A stretch of 64,000 bases of DNA, from the NCBI RefSeq assembly GCF_025515455.1, contig NZ_JAOPHP010000002.1:1-64000 (forward strand), written 5' to 3'. Of the stretch, positions 44,093-57,283 are shown piece after piece. This DNA is from Mycoplasma sp. CSL7503-lung. GTDB taxonomy: Bacteria > Bacillota_I > Bacilli_A > Mycoplasmatales > Metamycoplasmataceae. Position 1 is the first letter of the stretch. Each line of letters opens with the position of its first letter. The position numbers and the translations under genes are program-made. The notes under the pieces are model-generated. The model did not search any database. It had not been told where the DNA came from and saw only the letters and a list, made by a program, of their open reading frames with translations.

Positions 44093-46183
44093 TTAATCTT
44101 CGTCTTTGTTTTGAATATTTCTTCTCTTAATTATTTCGTCTGAAATACTTTTTGGAGTTTTTTCATAGTGATCAAATTGCATTTGGTATGTTCCACGTCC
44201 GCTTGTCATAGATCTAAGTTCTGTTGAGTAACCGAACATTTCTGAAAGAGGAACTGCCGCTTTAACAACAACTGCACCATCTGATCTTTGTTCTTGATCA
44301 TTAACAAGACCTCTACGACGTGATAAATCACCGATAACATCTCCCATGTGGTCAGAAGGAACAACAACTGAAACGTCCATAATTGGTTCTAATAGTACTG
44401 TACCAATTTGATCTTTTGCTTTTGTAAGAGCTTTAGAAGCTGCTATTTTATAAGCCATTTCAGATGAATCGACATCATGGTATGATCCGTCAAATAATGT
44501 AGCTCTCATATCGATCATTGGGTAACCAGCTAAAATACCAACAGACATTTTTTCTTCAAGTCCTTTTTGAATTGACTTAATGTATTCTTTAGGAATTTTA
44601 CCACCAACGATTTTATCAACGAATTCAAATCCACCATCTGGGTTTGGTTCGAATTTAATTCATACGTGTCCGTATTGACCTTTACCACCAGATTGTTTGA
44701 TGTGTTTTCCTTCAACATCAGCTGATTTTGTAATTGTTTCACGGTATGAAACTTGAGGAGCACCAACTTTAGCTTGTACACCAAATTCACGTTTTAAACG
44801 ATCAACAATAATATCTAAGTGAAGTTCACCCATACCAGCAATAATTGTTTGACCTGTTTCTTCGTCTGTGTATGTTCTAAATGTAGGATCCTCTGCTGCT
44901 AATTTTTGAAGTCCTAATGATAATTTTTCTGTAGCTGCTTTTGATTCTGGTTCAAGAGCTTGAGAAATAACTGGTTCTGGGAAAACCATTTTTTCAAGAA
45001 CTATTTTTGTTGCTTTTTCGTCTACTAATGTATCACCTGTTGTTGTATATTTAAGACCAACAGCGGCAGCAATATCTCCTGCACGACATTCATCGATTTC
45101 AACACGGCTATTTGCGTGCATTTGAAGAATACGACCAATACGTTCTTTTTGTCCTTTTGTTGAGTTAAATACATAACTTCCTTTGTTTAATACTCCACGG
45201 TACACACGGAAGAATGTAAGCGAACCAACGAATGGGTCATTCATAACTTTGAATGCTAAAGCTGCGAAATCACCTTCATCTTTAGCTTCAACACTAACTT
45301 CTTGATCTTCGTAATGAGCTTTAATAGCTGGAATATCTGTAGGTGAAGGTAAATAATCAATAACAGCATCGATCATTTTCTTAACACCTTTGTTTTTAAA
45401 TGATGTCCCTAAAACTACCGGGAAGAATTCTGAACTTAATGTTGCTTTTCTGATTGCTGATTTAAATTCATCGATTGTAACTTCTTCACCTTCAAGAACT
45501 TTCATCATTAATTCTTCATCAAAAGCTGAAGCTGCTTCTAATAATTCTTGACGTTTAATTTCAACTACGTCTTTTAATTCTTCTGGAATTTCAGTTGGAA
45601 ATTCTTCTTCTGCTTGTTCACCGTTGTATGTAAACGCTTGACGTGTAACAAGATCGATAATTCCTTTAAAGTGCGCTTCAGCACCAATTGGTCATTGAAT
45701 AGCAACTGCGTTTCCACCTAAACGTTGTTTAACTGATGCTACTGAAGCTGCAAAATCTGCTCCAGCTTTATCCATTTTGTTAACGTAAACAATACGTGGA
45801 ACTTTATAGTTTGTTGCTTGTCTTCAAACTGTTTCTGTTTGAGGTTCAACCCCTGATTGTGCATCAAGTACGGCAACCGCACCATCTAATACACGTAATG
45901 AACGCTCAACTTCAACTGTGAAGTCAACGTGACCTGGAGTATCGATAATATTTACTCTGTGTCCTTTTCAAAATGCTGTTGTAGCAGCTGATGTAATTGT
46001 AATACCACGTTCTTTTTCTTGGTCCATTCAGTCCATTTGTGAACCACCATCATGTGTTTCACCAATTTTATGAATTTTACCTGTGTGGTATAAAATTCTT
46101 TCTGTTGTTGTTGTTTTTCCTGCATCAATGTGAGCCATAATACCGATATTACGGTATTTACTTAATTCGTAATCTCTAGCCAT
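44093..46183 (-). CDS. fusA: Elongation factor G
   Basis: The translocation GTPase, 696 residues, full length. G1 is [10 protein letters not shown], the effector region [12 protein letters not shown]3 DTPGHVDF and G4 NKMD. It is the last gene of the rpsL-rpsG-fusA unit; no tuf gene follows it here. Gap to rpsG is 24 nt. Confidence 0.98.
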
Positions 46184-46207
46184 ATTATTTAAAAAGTAAA
46201 GTTTACA

Positions 46208-46678
46208 CTATCATCTGAAGTGTGCAAATGCACGGTTTGCTTCAGCCATTTTATGTGTATCTTCACGTTTTTTAATAGCTCCACCTGTTTTGTTTGATGC
46301 ATCGATGATTTCATTTGCTAAACGAACATCCATTGTTTTTTCATTTCTAAGTCTAGCATATTGCACTAATCATCTAAGTGCTAATGTTTGCTTTCTACGT
46401 GTAGGAACTTCAGTAGGAACTTGGTAGTTTGTTCCACCGATTCTTCTTGTACGAATTTCTAATTGAGGAGTAATGTTTTCAACTGCTGCTAAAAACACTT
46501 CCATTGGTTCTTTTTCTGTTTTCTTTTTAATGATTTCAAAAGCTGAATATAAAATATCTTGAGCTATTGATTTTTTTCCGTCAAGCATAATTTGATTAAT
46601 TAACTTTGTAACTACTACTGAGTTAAAAACTGGATCTGCAAGTACTTCACGGATAGGTGCTGATTTTTTTCTTGACAT
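46208..46678 (-). CDS. rpsG: 30S ribosomal protein S7
   Basis: An rRNA-binding head protein that nucleates assembly of the small subunit, 156 residues. It ends FAHFRW with the Trp encoded by TGA immediately before TAG. An AGGAGG ribosome binding site precedes the ATG. It lies between rpsL and fusA. Confidence 0.97.
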
Positions 46679-46717
46679 AAAGTCCTCCTTAATATTTATA
46701 AATTTAATTAATTATGC

Positions 46718-47131
46718 TTATTTTTTAGCTTTTTTTGTTCCGTATAAACTACGACCTTGGTTACGTTTAGCAACTCCGGCAGCATCTTGTGTTCCACGAA
46801 CGATGTGGTATCTAACCCCAGGTAAATCTTTAACACGACCACCACGAATTAAAACAACAGAGTGTTCTTGTAAGTTGTGTCCTTCTCCTGGGATGTATGC
46901 TGTAACTTCCATTGTATTTGATAACTTAACACGAGCATATTTACGTAAAGCTGAGTTAGGTTTTTTAGGTGTCATTGTTGCAACACGAGTACATACACCA
47001 CGTTTAAATGGTGAAGCCATTTTTTTAGATTTTTTAATAAGTGAATTGTAGCTTAAGCTTAATGCAGGCGCATTTTGCTTTTTAATTTTTGAACTACGAC
47101 CACTTGAAACTAATTGATTTGTTGTTGGCAT
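46718..47131 (-). CDS. rpsL: 30S ribosomal protein S12
   Basis: A decoding-centre protein, 137 residues. It has the blocks [48 protein letters not shown] and [11 protein letters not shown]. Lys residues in TPKKPNS and GRVKDLPGV are those at which streptomycin resistance arises in other bacteria; both positions look wild type here. It is first in its operon. Confidence 0.98.
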   Translation of the reverse strand: MPTTNQLVSSGRSSKIKKQNAPALSLSYNSLIKKSKKMASPFKRGVCTRVATMTPKKPNSALRKYARVKLSNTMEVTAYIPGEGHNLQEHSVVLIRGGRVKDLPGVRYHIVRGTQDAAGVAKRNQGRSLYGTKKAKK

Positions 47132-47199
47132 TGTCTGCTTCCTTTCTTTAAATATAATTTTTTAATGTAATTTGTTCAACTATAAAATATAGCTTAATT

Positions 47200-47205
47200 A
47201 TTATA
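47200..47205 (-). promoter_or_regulatory. Promoter of the rpsL operon
   Basis: TGGTATAAT on the minus strand, an extended -10 box, about 70 nt before the rpsL start. The rest of the 312-nt spacer (47132-47443) is A+T-rich and shows no gene. Confidence 0.6.
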
Positions 47206-47443
47206 CCAAACAACATAGCCGTGTGTATCATATTTTTATTTTTTTTATGCCTATATTATAGTAATAAAAGTTATTTTTAACTTATTTTTTGAAATAAAAT
47301 TTAATTAAAATTGAATTTTTTATTTTTTAAAATATAACTTGTTTTCCTAAAAAAATAAACATAAAAGACTAAAAAAATATAAAAAAATGAAAATTTATTA
47401 TAATTTAGCAGTTTTAATTTAAAAAAATGAATTGAAGGAAAAT

Positions 47444-50400
47444 ATGAATAAAAAATATAAATTTATTTTAGGAACTTTAGTTAGTTATTTACCGATAGTT
47501 ACTATAACATCATGTGCTAATAATAAACATGAAGACCCAAAACAGGATAAAGAACGGGATAATACAAATAAGTTTCCGAACGAAAATAAAAAAGAAGAAT
47601 TAAAGAAAGATAACATTTTAAATCAAGAAGATAAAATAGATTCTAATAATAACAAAACTCAAAATAGCAAAAATATTCATTCAAAGTCAAATAAAAATAA
47701 TCAAAATAATATCAATGAAGATGATAACAATAATACCAACCCTAAAACAAAAGAACAAAATGACAAATTTTTGATATTAAAAGATATTAAAAGAAAATTC
47801 AAAAATGAAATCTTAAAATATGAAAATAATGGTGAAAAATTTAGTATTTTAAAAAATGATGCAAAAAATGCTATAGATAATATAAATAAAATACTTGAAA
47901 AAGAAGATGAATCAAACAAAAAAATTCAAGAAGAAATAAGCAAATATAACTCATTATATGAGATTTTAAATCAAAAATCAGATAACATTCAATTAATTTT
48001 TGATTTAGAACAATTAAGTAGTGTTATCAAAGAAAATAATGATAAATATGAAAATAATAATAATAAAATAGAATTAGACGGCTTAAATTCTAAAATAAAT
48101 GAAAATAAAATTTTTATTTTTAACGACAATAATAATTTACAAGCCATAAAAGAAAAAAATACACAATTATATAACTTAAAAACAGAGTATATATTAAAAA
48201 ATAAAGAAAGAATTAACGAAATAAAAACTAAAAACTCAGCCCTTTATAAATATATAGTCACAAAAGAACATGCAGAAGCGTTATTGAATTATTTGAAAAA
48301 TACATCCACAAATTCTTTTGAAAATGTAAGAAATAAATTTAATGAAATTACGAATAAATCCAGTTCTGACTTCAGTAATAAAATAAACCTATTAAAAAAA
48401 TTAGTAGATGATGAAAAAGTAAAAATTAATAATGCACAAAAAGAAAATGCAAAAAATCTTAATTTAGATCATAAAAGCAAATCATTTACAAATTACTTTG
48501 AAGGTTATAACTTTTCAACAAAAAATATATCAACATATAATGAGAAAAACGAAAAAGTTATTTATGTTGGGTTGTTAGATATGATTTTTAATCTTGATGG
48601 CCTTTTTAAGAATAAAGGGTTAAATGTCATCAAAAAAGATAAAATTATTGAATATTCTTTACCTAATAACGAAAAAATAAAAATAGATTTGGAAAGAAAT
48701 ACGTTTTCAGCTACTAATGCTAATTTTTGAAATTTTACAAAAGAAAATGATTCTTTAGACCCGAACATTCATTTAGATATTTATAAAAACAAAAAGATAG
48801 TTAAAGGTAAAGAATGAGTGGAATATTCATTAGCAGATGCTAATTTTAAATTTATAGATATAAATAATGATATTTTAATACCTTTACCTATATTTAATAT
48901 ACTTTTTGCAAATCCTAACTACTATAATTTATTTTTAAATAATGATAATATTATTGGCTTTGACACTATATACCAAAAATACCAAGATAAATCAAATAAA
49001 ATATCTTATATTAGTTCAAATCAAGACCAAAAGGATAGACAATATAACTTTAACACGCTAAAATTTTTAATGAATAATTTTTATGGCTTAAAATATAAGA
49101 AATTCAAAGACAAAAAATGAGAAGAAACAATAAGCGAATATCAAAAACAATTAATTTTATCAACCGAAGTAACTAAAAATAATTATGGTTATATCGATGC
49201 ATTACAAAATAACTTATCAGATAGACATACAGTTGTGAGAAACTTTTCATTCTATAATAGTAATTTTAGAGAAAGTGATGAATCACTAAATAAAATTAGT
49301 AGGTATGGCGGTCAAAATACAAATTTTAACAACTCTTTACTAAGTACTATATTTTTATACGAACAAAAATCTAAATATTTAGAATTGCAAAATAAAAGCG
49401 AATATTCAGACATAAGAATAGAAGGTAATACAGCTTTTTTAACAACATACGGATTTGATTTTAAAGAAAATAACAGTACATTTAATTTTTACAAAGAAAA
49501 ACTTAATCAAATAAAAAATGATAACAATGCCAAAAGTGAGGAAGAAAAAATTAAAAATATAGTAATAGACTTAGCAACCAACGGTGGTGGCGAAACAATT
49601 TCATTATTTAAAGCATTAAGTTTTCTAACTAATAAACCTATTTATGACTACCAAATTAATAAAAATGACGGCTCTATACTTCTTAATTACTATAATGTTG
49701 ATAATAATGATGATAAATATTTTTCAGATAAAGATAGTTTTCAAGATGATTTTAAATTCTATATTTTAACATCTAATAGCACTTTTTCGGCAGCTAATAT
49801 TATGGCTCACATAGCTAAAGATAATAACTTAGCTACAATAATTGGTAATAATTCGGGTGGTGGAGCTTTTTCTGTTTTACCAACATCATTGCCAGATGGA
49901 ACTTCATTGTTTATTTCATCAGTAAATGGTTCATTTTCTAATAAAGACAATAATCAAAATATAACTAATATTAATGATTTAACGGATGTTGAAGAACCAG
50001 CGATCCCACAAATAAAAATAGATTATAAAGATTTTTATGACTTGAAATTTATCGATAAATTATTAACAGACAAAAAAGATAATAACCCTATTTCACAATT
50101 GCCTAACTTCGCATTAGAAAAAGAAAAAAATAATTGAGGTTTTAGTACAAAAAACCTTGAAGAACAAAAAAGTTTAATAGATTCTGAGTTTGAAAAAATT
50201 CAAGAAAGTAATTTAAATATCACTAACAGCAATGACATTTACACTTTTATCAATAATTTCCAAGCCAATGAACTAGATTCTGAAACCAAACAAAGCAAAA
50301 ACGAGTTACAACAAACATTATCAAGCGTTAAACAAAAAATAAAATTAATGTTAAATAAATTAAATGTAAATGAAAATCAATGAGTAGATCAGATCGAAAA

Positions 50401-50539
50401 TAGTTACGGATTCTTTTTGAGAGCGAAAGATGATAATACGCTTGAATTAACTATTATGCTTACAAATTTAAATGAATCATTACTTTCAAGACCATTGACA
50501 ATTCAATTTAATAAAATAAATAATAAAGAAGCATCATAA
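47444..50539 (+). CDS. S41-family protease-like lipoprotein
   Basis: A 1031-residue surface lipoprotein. The signal peptide ends at lipobox Cys24 (TITSC), and residues 25-110 form an Asn/Lys/Asp-rich spacer. A helical, Lys-rich region follows (about 110-340). The C-terminal half has the S41 pattern: VIDLATNGGGE (about 706) and then ILTSNSTFSAANIMA, whose Ser is the predicted nucleophile (about 776-782), plus GNNSGGGAFSVLPTSLPDG. It would act outside the cell. Related lipoproteins occur in many mycoplasmas. The ATG at 47444 was chosen for its GAAGGA site; a TTG 12 nt upstream is unlikely. Confidence 0.82.
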
Positions 50540-50558
50540 CAACTAGTTATGATGTTTT
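50532..50558 (+). terminator. Terminator after the S41 lipoprotein gene
   Basis: CATCATAAC pairs with GTTATGATG around an AACTA loop, then TTTTG. It begins inside the last codons of the gene. Confidence 0.7.
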
Positions 50559-50629
50559 GTTTATAGCATAAATAAATAATATAAAAGACAAGATAATATA
50601 TAATTTTTATATATCAAAGGAGAGAAATT

Positions 50630-51047
50630 ATGTTTGATAAAAATAAAAATTATTCAAAAAAAGATTTAAAAAACTTAGTGGTATCTAAAAATTTAATGAT
50701 AACTACATTAGTAATTATTCCTATTTTAAGTTTTTTTGTAGGAGCAATTTTAAATATTGGCGCTAACTTAAACGGATTTTCTAGAGAAAGTTCAGAAGGT
50801 TGACTAATTTTCATTATAATATTTGGTATTTTATTTTTGATAGCTTACTTAGTCATTATTATTCTACAAATATATTTTATAAGTCCTAAAATGATTGAAT
50901 TAAGCGGTACTTATAATAGGTATTTTTAACCCGCCAGTTTACGTTTTTGCAGCCACTTACTTTTTAATTAAAGCAACACCTATAATTAAAACTTACGTAA
51001 ATAAAGAAGAAGTTCAAAAAGAAGAAACAACAATAATTGAAGAATAA
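50630..51047 (+). pseudogene. Membrane protein gene broken by a 1-nt insertion
   Basis: A GGAG site leads to ATG 50630, and the frame encodes two membrane segments (about 24-48 and 67-92) before TAA at 50927. The downstream frame 50906-51047 continues with AVLIIGIFNPPVYVFAATYFL, a third segment, and a charged Glu-rich end. Removing one A near 50910 joins the two into KMIELAVLIIG, so a single extra base broke one gene. The protein would be about 138 residues. No family was recognised. Confidence 0.6.
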
Positions 51048-51064
51048 AAATAAATTTTAAATAT

Positions 51065-51104
51065 ACAAAAACCTCCAAATTCAGGTAAGATTTGGAGGTT
51101 TTGT
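51065..51104. terminator. Bidirectional terminator
   Basis: ACAAAAACCTCCAAAT pairs with ATTTGGAGGTTTTGT over a 9-nt loop, a strong hairpin with T tails both ways, between the broken membrane gene and the convergent unknown gene. Confidence 0.85.
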
Positions 51105-51140
51105 TATATATTATTCTTTTACAATAATTTTATGATGAAA

Positions 51141-51635
51141 TTATGAAGGCATATCACAACCATTAAATGGATGAAAATTAAAATCTAATTTTTCTATTAT
51201 TTCCATCTTTGAATTATCTATACTATTTAACAAATCAACTAACAATAAAACGTCTCTAGTCGAACCATCTAAATGTGTGATTCTAAAAATTTGTTTAGCT
51301 AAAGTTAAAACTTTTTCTCTTAATTCTTCATCGTTAAGAGTTGAAAATAATTTTTTATTTTCGACTAATACTTTACTAATATCATTTTTTTGACTTGAAG
51401 CATTATTATCGGCTAAGTATTTCATCAAATAAAAAGAAAAGTCGTAAGCTACTTTTAAAAATCTATCATTTCTTGTGTAAAAACTTTGAGTTAATTGTTC
51501 ATAATCTTGATAAGTATTATCAATATACTTTTTAAATACTTTTCTTAAAGCGTCGTAAACAGAGATAACATCAACAGATCAAGAGTTGATATCATATTTA
51601 TTTTCTTTTAGTTCTTTGTATGTTGTAAAAATCAT
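51141..51635 (-). CDS. Unknown cytoplasmic protein
   Basis: A 164-residue protein with no signal peptide or membrane segment, mostly helical, with a short C-terminal stretch FHPFNGCDMPS. GGAG lies before the ATG at 51635, and one Trp is TGA. No domain was recognised. It stands alone, between convergent and divergent neighbours. Confidence 0.65.
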
Positions 51636-51761
51636 AAAAACTCCTTTTTAGGTTTATTTTTAAGTAATTTTATAACTTTTTAAAAATATTTAAAATTATT
51701 GTTAATTTGTATTTGCTCAACTAAAAACTCTCCAAACAAAAAGCAAAACTACAAAACATGC

Positions 51762-51767
51762 TAAAAT
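51762..51767 (+). promoter_or_regulatory. -10 box of the nuclease gene (leaderless)
   Basis: TAAAAT ends 6 nt before ATG 51774; no ribosome binding site is present. Confidence 0.5.
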
Positions 51768-51773
51768 TTAAAT

Positions 51774-53063
51774 ATGAATCAAAAAGAGAATTTTAATCAA
51801 ATAATTCTTAATAGAATGTATGGCGGAACATATATAAGTGATTATGATAACATAGGTCATGAGATTATAAATTTATACAAAAGTGATAATGGTAAAAATT
51901 ATATATTTTTGTGTGCTGATGGACAATTACCAAAAGAACATCAGGGTTATGAATCAGTAATGCTTTTAATAAGAAGTGCCGGTAATAAATTATTTAAAGT
52001 GATAGGAAAAGCAACTGGTTTAAAACAATTTGGTGATGTAACCAAAAATAATGATAAAAAAATAATTCAATACCAAAAAGATGAAATCAAAAAAAATAAA
52101 ATTACTTATGGCGGAATTTTATTAGACAAAATATTTCATCAAAATAGATTTAAAAAAAACGAAACGCATAATAATATTTATATAACATTTGAAGCAAAAA
52201 AAGTTGTTAAATCCGCAGAAGTATTTTACATAACAACGGACCAAAATGACAATGAATATACAGGTAAAAAAATATATAAAATACCAGGCAAAACAATGCT
52301 TGGTCGATCATCTAGACGTTACTACAAAGAGGACGAAATAGAGAAATCAAACATTTACAAAGAGTTAAAAAAGATAATAAATGATGATAGCCTTTGAGAT
52401 AAGGAAACTAAAGTTTTTAAACCTAAAGAAAATGATGGTTGGAACAAAAGAGATAATTTACTCGAAATAATTGGAAAAGATTATGATGAATTATCATATT
52501 CAAACCTAATTTATTACTTTTTAAATAAATACCCAGAATTAACTAAAGATTTTGTTAAAAATGTTTTAAAAATCGAAGATGAAAAACTTGACTTTAATAA
52601 CTTTAAAATTGAAAGAGAATGAGAAAGAATCGATATATCACTTTGAATTAAAAAAGAGGATCAAAACAATAAAGTAGACTTAATAGTAATTGAAAATAAA
52701 ATAAAGTCAAATGTTTCAAAATACAAAGATGAGAGAACTCAGTTAGAAAAATACAAAGAAACAGTTAATAAAGAAAAAAATAAAATGAAAAATATTGACA
52801 AAACATATTTTTATGTATTATCTCCGAATTATAATGAAATTAAATTAAGTAACGATGATTGAAAAAAGATTAGATATAGCGAGTTACTCAATTGTTTTAA
52901 AAAATTTAATGATTTTTACAATTTTCAAGAAGATCAATTTAATAAGTTATTATTTGAAAATTTTATAAAAAATATTGAGAAACAATCCAAAGATATAGAT
53001 AATAATCTAGAAGAAAAAAGTGAATGAATTTTTAATAAAAGAATTATACAATTAAAAAAATAA
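51774..53063 (+). CDS. PD-(D/E)XK nuclease-like protein, two-domain
   Basis: A 429-residue protein, continuous only with TGA as Trp. Residues about 1-195 form a first domain, starting with MYGGTYISDYDNIGHEIINL and a basic YYKEDEIEKSN-like end, whose function I cannot name. The second domain carries EREWERIDISL (about 281-291) and, 15 residues later, DLIVIENKIKS (about 301-311), the D...ExK core of PD-(D/E)XK nucleases. The mRNA should be leaderless. It is a single-gene unit with terminators nearby. Such genes may be restriction or defence nucleases, but no methylase or partner is seen here. Confidence 0.72.
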
Positions 53064-53069
53064 TTGAAG

Positions 53070-53130
53070 ATAACCAAATAAATAATGTTGATATTTGTAT
53101 TAATTTTATTTATTTGGTTATTATTTTAAT
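53070..53130 (+). terminator. Terminator after the nuclease gene
   Basis: ATAACCAAATAAAT (53070-53083) pairs with ATTTATTTGGTTAT (53108-53121), followed by T-rich sequence. Confidence 0.65.
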
Positions 53131-53196
53131 CAAATCATTATAATTTAAGCTTAAACCAATAAAACATTAATATGTATATCAATAATAAAAAAGTGC

Positions 53197-53202
53197 TATA
53201 AT
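53197..53202 (+). promoter_or_regulatory. Promoter of eno
   Basis: TATAAT with upstream GTGC, about 65 nt before the enolase start. Confidence 0.5.
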
Positions 53203-53258
53203 TTAAAATATATTACATATATTTAATAATATATATTGAATTTTAATTAATAAAATAG

Positions 53259-54629
<1,371 letters not shown>

Positions 54630-54639
54630 TAATAACTTT

Positions 54640-54668
54640 AAAATTACGCGATAAACGCGTAATTTTTT
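54640..54668 (+). terminator. Terminator after eno
   Basis: AAATTACGCG pairs with CGCGTAATTT around a 5-nt loop, then T7. Confidence 0.85.
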
Positions 54669-54792
54669 TATTTTTTACCAAAAAACATGTTTTTCCACAA
54701 AAAAACACTTTTTATTAATGTTTTTGATAAAAATGTGTAGAATTTTTAAAGTAAAAAACATATTTAATAAATAACAAACATCGAAAGGAAAA

Positions 54793-57243
54793 ATGAATAA
54801 AAAATTTAGTGAAAAAAGCTTCATTTTTTACGGGATAAACTTTATAGTTGGTTTTGGTTTCATAGCAACTATTCAAAGTGTTATAAAAACCGGAAACTAT
54901 AGTTTACTAATTTTTGCAATTACTTCATTAATTGCGGCTGGTATTATGCTAGCGTTCGCAAGAGGTACCCAATATTTTGGTAATAAAATTGGTGGATCAT
55001 ACGTTTATGCAAAAGAAGCTTTTCCAAAAAGTAAATGGTTTTGATTTTTAAATGGCTGAAATCAATTTATGCAAGCTCCACTTTTTTCAGCGACAACACC
55101 TTTATTTTTCTCAACTTTAGTCGGATTATTCGTCAATAATCAAGACTATAAAATATTATTGCAACTTGGTTCGTTACTATTCTTTATAGTATTAACAATT
55201 GTTTCTGCGTTTAGTTTAAACGTCTCTAAAAAAGTAGTTTTATGAAGTGCGATTGTTAAGTGAATAGTTTTTGTATTAATTTTAGGTGTAATAGTATATT
55301 TAGTTGCTTCAAGTCCTGAAATACATCTTTTTAAAAAAGAAAATTCAACACTAGAAACAATTACTCCGTTCACAATCATTAGTTCAATCCTTAGCTTTAT
55401 ATACGCTTACGGTGGAATTGAAGGTTTAGCTGGGTTATCAACTAGTGTTAAAACTAAAAATTTTCAAAAAATATTATTATATCTTTTTGGATTTGTAATA
55501 TTTATCTATTTAATATTTTTCTTATTATTTTCATTTATACCTACAATTAATTCATCTGGTCAAGATGATTATGTGGCTTTAATAATGAGAAATACATTAG
55601 GTATAACAGGTATTATTCTATTTACAATAGGTTTATTATTTAAACAAATAACATCAACAATTTTCTCAATGGTTTACTATGCTAAAGCAGTTGTACCACT
55701 TGCTTTAGATTGATTTTTACCAAGCTCACTAGCCAAAGTAGCAAAAAATGGACAACATAAAAATGCGATTAAATTTGTTACAATAATAAGTATTTTTGCA
55801 ATGATTTTATTAACAATAATTCCGCAAGTATTAGGAATTTCTAATTCATTTGGTGCTGTTTTAAATGCAGGTAATTTAGTTTTCTTTGTACTATATTTAA
55901 TTGCTATTTTATCAATATTAGTAATTTCTTTCAAAAGAAAAGAATTTAAAATACCAACTTGAGAAAAATTATTTTACATATTAACTATATCACTTATCGG
56001 AGTAGTTATTTTAGTAACATTATTACCCCCTATATTAAATGAAAAATATGACCCTTCTCAATTAATAGTCATTTTAAGTTATATTGGATTTATGTTATTA
56101 GGTTTTGTAATTTGAGGTTTATATAAAATCATTAAATCATTTAATCCATTAAACAAGTATGCTAAAAATTATTCAAAAATATTTGAATCTAAAAAAACTA
56201 CTTTAGAAGAATTAGAAAGAAACGGGATTAAAGACATTGTTGAAAAACTATTTGTTAACTCATTCAAAACTCAAAATAAATTTATACTCTTAACCAAACA
56301 AAGTGAATCATTTAGAGATCTAATCATAAGAACTTTAGCTCAAGTAATTAATTTTAATAATAAAGATAATGAATTACCAACAAAAAATGTTTATAAACTT
56401 AATACCGAAAAACTTCTTTTTACAAAGGAAAATAAAATAACAAAAATTTTATATAAACTTTTTTATAATAAAGCAAACTTAAATTCTGATTTAATAATTT
56501 TTATAGAAAATATCGATTTATTAGAAAATCATAATATGATGCAACTCCTAAAAAGAGTAAAAAATCAAACAAATATAAAAATTATAGCTTCTTTAAGTGA
56601 TGAAACTAAAGCAAAAGATTACAATGATTTATTTATCAATTCTTCTATCGATGATTTAAGTATTGAACAAAAAATAATGATAACTTTATACGCAAAAAAT
56701 AAAATTTTAGCAAAACAAGAATTGATAGGCGATAGTGATGTTGATCAATTAATTAAAAATTATATTGAACAAAATATGTATATAAGCGATATTTTAGATA
56801 AAGTGGATACAGCTGCCGCATACTTAAATTCACAAAATTCTCAATGAGAAAAAAACTTAAAAGAACTATATGATCAAAAAATAAAACTAGAATATGAAAA
56901 ATATGTTATTTTAAAAGATAAAAAGAATGTTAATATTAAAGAAATTGACTCTAAAATAGACGAAATTGAAACATTAATATTAGAAAAAACAGAACTTTTT
57001 GAAAATGAAAAACAAAAAATTAGAGAATTGATTGATAGTTACAATTTAATTTCTGAACACAAAACAAAAGTAAAAGAATACGAAAAAGATAATAACATCT
57101 CTGCAGCGTACAATTTAACTAATATAATAATTCCTGAAATCGAGCAAAAAATCACAAGCCTTTTAAACGATATTGAAAACTTTAAAGAATATAAAGCGAA
57201 AATAAGTAAAGATATTTTCCTAAAAGAATCTTCAATAATATAA
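54793..57243 (+). CDS. APC amino-acid permease fused to a degenerate ClpB-like AAA+ and middle domain
   Basis: An 816-residue fusion. Residues 1 to about 455 are an APC-superfamily permease with about 12 membrane segments; GGSYVYAKEAF and GGIEGLAGLS are typical. Residues about 470-690 follow ClpB NBD1 block by block: LEELERNGIKD, LLTKQSESFRDLIIRTLAQVI, LIIFIENIDLL (Walker B position), IKIIASLSDETKAKDY, and then ISDILDKVDTAAAYLN at the place of PDKAIDLIDEAA. Residues about 690-805 match the coiled-coil middle domain, ending NIIIPEIEQKI. Walker A is lost (LTKQSESFRD replaces GEPGVGKT), and NBD2 is absent. The tail is cytoplasmic. GAAAGGAA precedes the ATG. Function of the fusion is unknown. Confidence 0.85.
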
Positions 57244-57283
57244 AAAAATCATAACTACTAAATTATGTAGTTATGATTTTTAT
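57244..57283. terminator. Bidirectional terminator
   Basis: AAAAATCATAACTAC pairs with GTAGTTATGATTTTT. It covers the end of the permease fusion gene and the end of the RNase HIII gene. Confidence 0.85.

Noticed and set aside
47432-47443. TTG 47432 as the start of the S41 lipoprotein
   Set aside because: ATG 47444 has the GAAGGA site at the right distance and gives a normal lipoprotein signal peptide.
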